A DNA stretch of 35,997 nt from SIG673 sp045660565 (lineage in GTDB: Bacteria; Bacillota; Clostridia; Oscillospirales; CAG-272): contig JAZRDX010000060.1 in NCBI GenBank assembly GCA_045660565.1, forward strand, positions 1 to 35,997. The letters are read 5' to 3'. Both the position numbers and the translations under genes were made by a program. Below the pieces are notes generated by a model. It was not told the DNA's origin, did no database searches, and was given only the letters and a program-made list of their open reading frames with translations. Positions 30,204-35,997 of this stretch are shown here, in pieces (the stretch's first letter is position 1; every line of letters begins with the position of its first letter).

Positions 30204-30977
30204 TCAGTCCTCAAGCGTTAAATCGGCAACTATCGGATAGTGGTCGGAAATATAGAGAGCGCCGTCTCTTGCGTCAATTTTTCTTACGCCGCCGTATTTA
30301 AATTCGTTTGAGGCGAAAATATAGTCTATCTGACCGTAGTTTTCCGTTCTGCCGAAGTTATGGAAGGTGTCTCCCACTCCCTCGGTTACCTCGCTTACAT
30401 TACCGGACGCCGTTATCATTTTTATCTCCTGCGAATCGGGGCGCGCGTTGAAATCACCCGTCATAATAAACGGGAAAGGCGTTACCCCCTGTCTTTCCGA
30501 AATGTAAGAAAGCATGGCGGAGGAGGCGAGCATACGCGTTTTTTGACCTATGTGATCGGTATGAACGTTTACTATGCCGAACGGTCTACCGCCGTCCATT
30601 TCGGTAAGAAGCGCGTAGGTAAACGCTCTCGGGCAGGCACTTTGATCAAGCCCCGTGTATATACTTCCGGGGGTTTTCGGCTGATAAGAGAGCCAGCGCG
30701 TCTCTGCCTCGCAAAGGACGTATTTTGTTCTTAAAAAAGCGATACAGGAGCTTTCTCCGTCTCTGTTCAGCTCACGTCCGCCGCCGACAAGACTGTATTC
30801 GGGGAGCTGCTCGGTAAGCATGCGGCGCATTTCATGCGTCATCTCCTGGAAGCCAATAACGTCGGGAAGCTCCTTCTTAAGTGTTTTTACAATAAGAGGG
30901 AGGCGGTTATCAAAAAAGTTTTCTCCGTCGTTTTTGTTTCTGAGTCTTAAGTTAAACGTGCATACCTTCAGATTCAT
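30204..30977 (-). CDS. endonuclease/exonuclease/phosphatase (EEP) family hydrolase
   Basis: 257 residues with the EEP fold motifs in order: VCTFNLR, IGFQEMT with the metal-binding Glu, NVHTDHIG, MTGDFNARPDS (GDFN catalytic), IDYIFAS, and SDHYPIVADL (SDH). No signal peptide is seen, so it probably acts in the cytoplasm. It resembles the 'exonuclease III-like / sphingomyelinase-like' stand-alone group found in gut bacteria. The substrate is unknown. Confidence 0.85.
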   Translation of the reverse strand: MNLKVCTFNLRLRNKNDGENFFDNRLPLIVKTLKKELPDVIGFQEMTHEMRRMLTEQLPEYSLVGGGRELNRDGESSCIAFLRTKYVLCEAETRWLSYQPKTPGSIYTGLDQSACPRAFTYALLTEMDGGRPFGIVNVHTDHIGQKTRMLASSAMLSYISERQGVTPFPFIMTGDFNARPDSQEIKMITASGNVSEVTEGVGDTFHNFGRTENYGQIDYIFASNEFKYGGVRKIDARDGALYISDHYPIVADLTLED

Positions 30978-31020
30978 AATTTTATTTCACCCTTTATTTT
31001 TTCTTTCTTCTCCCGTAAAA

Positions 31021-31680
31021 TCACAGAAGCTGCTGATCGTTTATAATCAGCTTAAAGCTAAGTCCGAGCTTTTCCGCGGCGTTGCGACACATAACCATTC
31101 GTCCGAGGAATATCTCGAAGTAGTCCATAACGCTGCTTATCGCAGTGTCGATTCTAAGCGAAAGCCTTATCTGAGTTTTATCCGCGGTTATCTCCAGCTC
31201 CGAGCTTTCAACCGAATAGTTAACTCTATCGTGAATATCGAACTTCGTTGTGTCGTTATTACGTACTCTCGAACGGCGTACGTCTGTCTTATCCGCTAAA
31301 ATAAGCGCGGCGGAAACGGGATTTACCGCTACCCCCGTACCCTCGTCGTGATTTCCAATCGCCGTTACGACCTCTGCAAGATCGTACGGCTCCATATCAA
31401 GATTATCAAGGATACGGAACGCCATAAGTGCACCGCTCTGCGAGTGGTCCACTCTGTTAACAAGATTTCCTATATCGTGAAGAAATCCCGCAATCTGCGC
31501 AAGCTCTATCTCTCGCTCGGAATATCCGAGTGTTTTTAAGATATAGGCGGCGTTTTCCGATACCTTCATAACGTGAGCAAAGCTATGCTCGGTATACCCA
31601 AGCGCCTTTAACGATTCGTCGGCGCGGGTTATATAGGTTTTTATCGCTTCGTTATTTTTTATTTCTTCGTAAGTTATCAT
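31021..31680 (-). CDS. HD-domain metal-dependent phosphohydrolase
   Basis: 219 residues. HSFAHVMKVS, FLHDIGN, the late NHDEG and ADKTDVRRSRVR give the H..HD..H..D pattern of HD phosphohydrolases. The N- and C-terminal ends are variable. It follows the small gene at 31712 on the same strand with a 31-base gap and an AAAGGA site. The substrate (a nucleotide, (p)ppGpp-like, or other) cannot be told. Confidence 0.82.
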   Translation of the reverse strand: MITYEEIKNNEAIKTYITRADESLKALGYTEHSFAHVMKVSENAAYILKTLGYSEREIELAQIAGFLHDIGNLVNRVDHSQSGALMAFRILDNLDMEPYDLAEVVTAIGNHDEGTGVAVNPVSAALILADKTDVRRSRVRNNDTTKFDIHDRVNYSVESSELEITADKTQIRLSLRIDTAISSVMDYFEIFLGRMVMCRNAAEKLGLSFKLIINDQQLL

Positions 31681-31711
31681 TTTGTTCCTTTCGCTTTAAG
31701 TTAGGGGAAAA

Positions 31712-32032
31712 TCAAAGCATCTCCTCGGTTAAGAGACTGCCCGCCAGCTTTTCTTTTGCGCTTTTCAGATACGCAATTCTTTGCATAACGTTTTTTACCG
31801 CTTTATTCCCCTTCGGATATCCTTTTATCGAATAAGTGTAAAATTCTTCAAAATAAGCTATTGCCGCGATAAGCGCTTCCCTTTCGCTTACGTCATAATA
31901 CGCATACTGAGAAAAAGGTTTTTCGCGCAGCTTTCTTATCGCCTCGCGGTATTTTCCTTCAACTGAGGTTTCGGATATATAGGTAATTACCAATTCTACC
32001 GCATTACATTCTCTATCGTTCCACTTTTTCAC
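31712..32032 (-). CDS. conserved-looking small helical protein, unknown function
   Basis: 106 residues starting at GTG, with GGAG 7 bases upstream. It is almost wholly alpha-helical and charged (for example SEREALIAAIAYFEEF and a Lys/Glu-rich end). There is no signal peptide or membrane segment. It is likely cotranscribed with the HD protein downstream and separated from the acyl carrier protein gene by a terminator. Confidence 0.6.
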   Translation of the reverse strand: MKKWNDRECNAVELVITYISETSVEGKYREAIRKLREKPFSQYAYYDVSEREALIAAIAYFEEFYTYSIKGYPKGNKAVKNVMQRIAYLKSAKEKLAGSLLTEEML

Positions 32033-32055
32033 GTTTCGTCTCCGCCAATCCCGGA

Positions 32056-32094
32056 TATAAAAATTACGTCCGCGGCAAAAATCACCTCGGACGT
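32056..32094 (-). terminator. acyl carrier protein gene terminator
   Basis: ACGTCCG and CGGACGT (32066-32072, 32088-32094) with a 15-base loop, followed on the minus strand by TAATTTTTATA. Confidence 0.8.
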
Positions 32095-32125
32095 ATCTTC
32101 GTTTGCCGATTAAAGCACACGCCGG

Positions 32126-32341
32126 TTACATTACCGACTCTATATATTCAGCAAGCTTATCTATGGTGTTGTATTTTTTGGAAATTTCAAGATTAACGTT
32201 AAGCTCTTCTTCGATCTGCATTATAAGCTCTGCAACGTCAATGGAGTCTATGTCAAGCTCCGTAAACGGCGCATCGGTTTTGATTTCGCTTTCCGGAACT
32301 CTTTTGAACTCTGCTAACATTTTTACAAGTTTTTCTTTCAT
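32126..32341 (-). CDS. acpP: acyl carrier protein
   Basis: 71 residues, an acidic four-helix protein with the phosphopantetheine site Ser in ELDIDSIDVAELI. It carries acyl chains for fatty acid synthesis in the cytoplasm. No fatty-acid genes flank it. It has its own perfect promoter (TTGACA at 32415-32410, TATAAT at 32392-32387, 17-base spacer) and terminator. A specialised carrier is possible, but the motif DSID is ordinary. Confidence 0.88.
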   Translation of the reverse strand: MKEKLVKMLAEFKRVPESEIKTDAPFTELDIDSIDVAELIMQIEEELNVNLEISKKYNTIDKLAEYIESVM

Positions 32342-32386
32342 TTTCGGTACCGCCGCCTTTCTGATTACTGTTAAATTACTTTATAT

Positions 32387-32415
32387 ATTATACCTATAAT
32401 TACCAAATTTGTCAA
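32387..32415 (-). promoter_or_regulatory. consensus promoter of the acyl carrier protein gene
   Basis: TTGACA (32415-32410), 17 bases, TATAAT (32392-32387), both perfect matches to the sigma-A consensus. Confidence 0.9.
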
Positions 32416-32453
32416 GAGCTATTCGCGTTTTTGTTTAATTTTGATTTCTAAAC

Positions 32454-33482
32454 TTATCTTATATCAGCTATTTCAAGAATAAGTCTTTCGGTTTTTTCCC
32501 AGCCGAGACACGGATCTGTTATTGATTTTCCGTATACTCCGCCGTCGGGCTTCTGACAGCCGTCCTCTATATAAGATTCTATCATAAGTCCCTTGACGAT
32601 TTTATATATATCGCTTGAATGGCGCGTACTGTGGAGTATCTCCTTTGCTATACGCGGCTGTTCTGACCATCTTTTGCCTGAGTTTGCGTGGTTGGTGTCT
32701 ATTATGACCGCAGGGTTTAAAAGTCCGGTTTTTTCGTAGTATTCGCTGAGGTTCTGAATATCCTCGTAATGGTAGTTTGATACGCTTCTTCCATATCTGT
32801 CGGTGTAACCGCGTAAAATAGAATGGGTAAGAGGGTTACCCTTGCTCGTTACCTCCCAGCCCGAATAAACGAAGGTGTGCGAGTGCTGACCTGCGGTAAC
32901 AGAGTTCATCATAACCGAAAGATCGCCGCTGGTCGGGTTTTTCATACCGACGGGTACGTCAAGTCCGCTCGCCGTCAGACGGTGGAACTGATTTTCAACC
33001 GAGCGCGCGCCTACCGCAACGTAGGAAAGAACGTCGGCAAGATACTGATAATTTTCCGGGTAAAGCATCTCGTCAGCACATGAAAAACCGGTTTCGGCAA
33101 GAGCTTTAATATGCAGCCGCCTTATCGAAAGAAGTCCCTTTAGCATATCGGGAGAGCTGTTGGGATCGGCCTGATGAAGCATACCCTTATATCCGTCTCC
33201 CGTGGTGCGGGGCTTGTTGGTATATATACGCGGCACTATGACTATCTTATCCTTAACCTTTTCCTGAACGTCGCGAAGCCTTGAAATATAGTCGAGAACA
33301 GCGTCCTCGCGGTCAGCGGAGCAGGGACCGATAATAAGCACGAATTTATTGCTTTTTCCGGTAAACACCTCGTTAAGAGCGGCGTCTGTTTCTCTTTTCG
33401 ACATTTTCGCTTTCTCGGATACAGGATACATGTTTTTTATTTCCTGGAGAGTAGGCAGTTTTTTCTTAAATTCCATATTCAT
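32454..33482 (-). CDS. aroF: 3-deoxy-7-phosphoheptulonate synthase (DAHP synthase, AroF/G/H type)
   Basis: 342 residues from the ATG that follows GGAGGA. A further upstream frame to 33527 lacks conservation. Signatures include LIIGPCSADRE, the PEP/metal-binding PRIYTNKPRTTGDGYKGM, GARSVENQFHR, GMKNPTSGDL, and DTNHANSGKR near the C-terminus. It is the first committed step of the shikimate pathway, from PEP and erythrose-4-phosphate. It follows aroA by 60 bases and is the last gene of the cluster. It belongs to the type I-alpha family, often feedback-regulated by aromatic amino acids. Confidence 0.93.
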   Translation of the reverse strand: MNMEFKKKLPTLQEIKNMYPVSEKAKMSKRETDAALNEVFTGKSNKFVLIIGPCSADREDAVLDYISRLRDVQEKVKDKIVIVPRIYTNKPRTTGDGYKGMLHQADPNSSPDMLKGLLSIRRLHIKALAETGFSCADEMLYPENYQYLADVLSYVAVGARSVENQFHRLTASGLDVPVGMKNPTSGDLSVMMNSVTAGQHSHTFVYSGWEVTSKGNPLTHSILRGYTDRYGRSVSNYHYEDIQNLSEYYEKTGLLNPAVIIDTNHANSGKRWSEQPRIAKEILHSTRHSSDIYKIVKGLMIESYIEDGCQKPDGGVYGKSITDPCLGWEKTERLILEIADIR

Positions 33483-33542
33483 AACGTACAATCCTCCGTA
33501 TTTATCACACCGATTCAACGAACGCACATCCGCTAAATCCCA

Positions 33543-34862
33543 TTAAGCTTTTTCCACGTTTAGTCCGAGAGAGTCAAGGACATCAAAGAAATTCGGGTAG
33601 CTTTTTGTTATCGCCTCCGCGCCCTCTATTTCGCATCCGACGAGCGCGCCGAGAAGCGAAAGCGCCATTACTATTCTGTGATCGTTATGGCTTTGGCAGG
33701 AAACGGACGGTGAGGTAAGAACACCCCTATGTACGGTTACCGAATTTTCTTCAACAGTAACCGGTATTCCGAATTTCTTAAGCTCCTCCGCCATTGCATG
33801 CGCACGGTCGCTTTCTTTAATTTTCAGGCGCCTTGTTCCCACAAAGCTTCCTCCGCCCCACGCGGCGGCAACCGCGAAAAGAACCGGGCCGAGATCGGGG
33901 CAGTCCGAAATGTCTATTGCCACGTCTCCGGCACGCAGCTTTTCAAACAGTTTAACGCACACCTTATCTCCTTGCAGGCTGTTTTCATTTAACCCTAAAA
34001 CCTTAATCTCCGCTTCGGATTTAATTTCCGAAGCATCTATAAGACGTTTTTCCTTCGTTATCTCACCGAGCGCAATAAGAGCGGCGCCGTTGGACCAGTC
34101 TCCCTCAACCGTGTAGTCGCGGCATTCGTAGCTTTGACCGCCCTTAACGTAAAAGGTGTTTTTCTCCGTTTCTGTAACACATACGCCGAATTTCCTCATA
34201 ACGTCAAGCGTAATATCAATATACCCCCGGCTTTCAACGGGCGGCAAAACCTTTATCATGCTATCCCCGTTAAGCAGCGGAAGGGCAAACAAAAGCCCCG
34301 AAATAAACTGACTGCTGACGTCTCCCGGCAGGACGTACTCTCCCGCTATAAGCCTTCCGAAAAACGATACACCCTCCCCGTTATTTTGGCAGGCTATACC
34401 TTTTTCCGCAAAAAGTCTTTCGTATACATCTATCCCGCGCTTCATAAGCCGTTTCGATCCGACAAACTCGGCTTTCTGTCCGAAAACAAGCGACACGGGT
34501 ATAAAAAAACGCATTGTGCTTCCGCTTTCGCGGCAGGGAAACGTTAAAGCTTCTTCCGAAGGAGAGGCTAAGCTCTGCCCAAATATTCCGCTGATATCGG
34601 GTACCGTAAGCGTATTTCCGTTCTGTACTGCCGCTGCGCCGATACCGGATACAGTAACCGTGTCTCCGCTTACGGTACATTTTGCGCCGAGCGCGCGCAC
34701 ACAGTCAAGCGTTGCAAGGATGTCCTCGTTTTCGGCAATACCCCTTATCACGCTTTCACCCTTAGCGAGAGCGGCGCAAAGAAGCATTCTGTGAGCGTAG
34801 CTTTTTGACGGCGGTGCCGATACGCTCCCCCTCGGACACCCCGCGCTGATTTTTATTTTCAT
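33543..34862 (-). CDS. aroA: 3-phosphoshikimate 1-carboxyvinyltransferase (EPSP synthase)
   Basis: 439 residues, full length. SKSYAHRMLLCAALA (phosphate-binding Lys and Ser), ESGSTMRFFIP, GDVSSQFISGLLFALP, VEGDWSNGAAL, RRLKIKESDRAHAMAEEL and NDHRIVMAL are all in the expected order. The bacterial GNAGT-like segment appears as ESGST, as in class II EPSP synthases. It makes EPSP from shikimate-3-phosphate and PEP. It is the third gene of the operon. Confidence 0.95.
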   Translation of the reverse strand: MKIKISAGCPRGSVSAPPSKSYAHRMLLCAALAKGESVIRGIAENEDILATLDCVRALGAKCTVSGDTVTVSGIGAAAVQNGNTLTVPDISGIFGQSLASPSEEALTFPCRESGSTMRFFIPVSLVFGQKAEFVGSKRLMKRGIDVYERLFAEKGIACQNNGEGVSFFGRLIAGEYVLPGDVSSQFISGLLFALPLLNGDSMIKVLPPVESRGYIDITLDVMRKFGVCVTETEKNTFYVKGGQSYECRDYTVEGDWSNGAALIALGEITKEKRLIDASEIKSEAEIKVLGLNENSLQGDKVCVKLFEKLRAGDVAIDISDCPDLGPVLFAVAAAWGGGSFVGTRRLKIKESDRAHAMAEELKKFGIPVTVEENSVTVHRGVLTSPSVSCQSHNDHRIVMALSLLGALVGCEIEGAEAITKSYPNFFDVLDSLGLNVEKA

Positions 34863-34934
34863 TTTTACAGTTCCTTATTTAGCTATGCTTACCGATTTTC
34901 CAATTTCGAGCGAGCCTCGTTTGCGTATAACGGG

Positions 34935-35381
34935 TTACCCCTTTTTCTCCGAAAGCTTTTCCGTAAGTATATCGATAGCATGGAGATAGCCGCTAAATCC
35001 CTCTCCCGAAACCGTGGCAATACAGGCGGGACGAACGTAGCTTATCTGTCTGAAGTCCTCACGCTTTGAAACGTCGGAAATATGCACTTCAACCGTCGGG
35101 ATACCGACAGCCTTTACCGCGTCAGCAATGGCAACACTGGTGTGCGTATACGCCGCGGGGTTAAACACAATTCCGTCCATCTTATCAAAGTATGCCTTTT
35201 GAATTGCGTCGACGAGGTCGCCCTCGTGATTAGACTGATAAAATTCAACCTCGGCGGAAAGCTTTTCCGCGTGCCTTTTTATCATTTCGCAAAGCTCCGC
35301 ATAGGTACCTTTTCCGTAAATCTCAGGCTCGCGAATACCTAAAAAATTTATATTCGGGCCGTTAAGAATAAGCAGCTTCAT
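34935..35381 (-). CDS. aroQ: type II 3-dehydroquinate dehydratase
   Basis: 148 residues, standard for AroQ. ILNGPNINFLGIREPEIYG, the catalytic-type Tyr in IYGKGTY, QSNHEGDLVDAIQ, GIVFNPAAYTHTSVAI and VEVHISDVSKREDFR are all present. The enzyme converts 3-dehydroquinate to 3-dehydroshikimate by trans elimination as a cytoplasmic dodecamer. It starts 3 bases after the stop of the aroE-aroK fusion, so they are coupled. Confidence 0.96.
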   Translation of the reverse strand: MKLLILNGPNINFLGIREPEIYGKGTYAELCEMIKRHAEKLSAEVEFYQSNHEGDLVDAIQKAYFDKMDGIVFNPAAYTHTSVAIADAVKAVGIPTVEVHISDVSKREDFRQISYVRPACIATVSGEGFSGYLHAIDILTEKLSEKKG

Positions 35382-35384
35382 ATT

Positions 35385-35997
35385 TTAACTTCTTTCATTA
35401 TGTTTATTTATTATATCCTCTGCAACCTCGGAAACGCATTTGTTACCGTTAACCGTAAAATCACAGCAGGCGCGGTATATCGGGTAGCGCTCTCCGTAAC
35501 GCTTTTCAAGTGAATCGCGGCTCGACGCAAGCGGTCTGTCCGAGGTGAAAATAAGATTTTTAAGGTCTCTGTCAATGAAATAAAGCCTTCCGTTTTGTTT
35601 TAAGTGCATAACGTTTTCCGTGTCAAGCACAGCGCCGCCACCCGTAGCTATAACGCATCCGCTTTTTTTTGAAAGGTCTTTGATAACCGCCCGTTCTACA
35701 TCACGAAACGCCTTTTCTCCGTTTTTCTTAAAGTAATCGGAGATACTCATTCCTATAAGCTTTACTATTTCTTCATCGCTGTCAACAAAATCTCTGCCGA
35801 GTCGCTCGGAAACTGACTTACCGACCGTGCTTTTTCCCGATGACGGCATACCGATAAGCACGATATTTTCCTTTTCGGCTTCAACGCCCGAAAACGCCTT
35901 GTCGATAAGACGCGCGTCTACCTCTTTATCAAGAAACAGCGCCGATGGGTATACCGCCTGAGCCGCCAGCATATAAAGCCCTCCACACGCAGGGATT
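35385..35997 (-). CDS. shikimate dehydrogenase/shikimate kinase fusion, 5' part outside the window
   Basis: The shikimate kinase part shows the P-loop GMPSSGKSTVGK, the shikimate-binding VDSDEEI, the catalytic-region GEKAFRDVE, GGGAVLD and a late SDRPLA lid. The frame does not start at the Met at 35972: upstream codons remain open to the window end and read IPACGGLYMLAAQAVYPSALFL, which matches the C-terminal helix of shikimate dehydrogenase (GGLxMLxxQA). The window therefore holds the end of an AroE-AroK fusion. The kinase ATP-dependently phosphorylates shikimate. It is the first visible gene of the aro operon. Confidence 0.82.
   Translation of the reverse strand, partial: IPACGGLYMLAAQAVYPSALFLDKEVDARLIDKAFSGVEAEKENIVLIGMPSSGKSTVGKSVSERLGRDFVDSDEEIVKLIGMSISDYFKKNGEKAFRDVERAVIKDLSKKSGCVIATGGGAVLDTENVMHLKQNGRLYFIDRDLKNLIFTSDRPLASSRDSLEKRYGERYPIYRACCDFTVNGNKCVSEVAEDIINKHNERS

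Noticed and set aside
1..35997. CRISPR arrays, tRNA or rRNA genes, complete insertion sequences, prophage genes.
   Set aside because: I looked for regularly spaced repeats, cloverleaf-like sequence, transposase or integrase motifs and phage structural genes and saw none that I could support by eye.

Overview
The window looks like a chromosomal segment from an anaerobic, probably gut- or rumen-associated member of the Clostridia (Firmicutes). The signs are a ferredoxin-linked four-subunit 2-oxoacid oxidoreductase, an oxygen-sensitive glycyl radical enzyme with its activase, three tRNA-sensing T-box leaders, strong TTGACA/TATAAT promoters with 17-base spacers, G-rich ribosome binding sites, spoVG, and a SpoIIQ-like M23 protein. 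I cannot fix the genus from sequence alone.

Layout. Bases 1-12400 (minus strand) hold two T-box-controlled operons. The first starts from a valine-type T-box (specifier GTA). It encodes an HTH-cupin-acyl-CoA synthetase, a P-loop ATPase, the 2-oxoacid:ferredoxin oxidoreductase subunits vorD-vorB-vorA-vorC, then, after a hairpin-rich gap, the branched-chain aminotransferase ilvE. The second starts from a leucine-type T-box (specifier CTC). It encodes a LeuA-like protein whose catalytic motifs are replaced, a TIM-barrel/acyl-CoA synthetase fusion, and an amidohydrolase. Bases 12500-17320 (minus) hold two small membrane or exported proteins, a glycyl radical enzyme with its activase, and tcdA. 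Bases 17500-21440 hold murC, spoVG, a cysteine-rich unknown and an M23 peptidase. Next come a GH78-type glycosidase (minus) and, divergently on the plus strand, an isoleucine-type T-box (specifier ATC) driving a second HTH-cupin-acyl-CoA synthetase. Bases 26460-32400 hold a nicotinamidase-like hydrolase, an FKBP/trigger-factor-like lipoprotein with wall-binding-type repeats, dusB, an EEP-family hydrolase, an HD protein, a small unknown and an acyl carrier protein. The right end is a shikimate operon in transcription order aroE-aroK fusion (cut by the window edge), aroQ, aroA, aroF.

How it fits together. Three acyl-CoA synthetases each sit behind a T-box for a different branched-chain amino acid (Val, Leu, Ile), next to one oxoacid oxidoreductase and one aminotransferase. 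T-boxes switch genes on when the cognate tRNA is uncharged, so this set is expected to be biosynthetic. The simplest reading is that branched short-chain fatty acids (isobutyrate, isovalerate, 2-methylbutyrate) are activated to CoA esters, reductively carboxylated with reduced ferredoxin to the 2-oxo acids, and transaminated to Val, Leu and Ile. Reductive carboxylation of branched volatile fatty acids is long known physiologically in rumen bacteria. The T-box-partitioned gene set, the HTH-cupin-synthetase fusions and the catalytically degenerate LeuA-like partner are the parts that look new or poorly described. Substrate assignments are inferred from the specifier codons and context and have not been shown directly.
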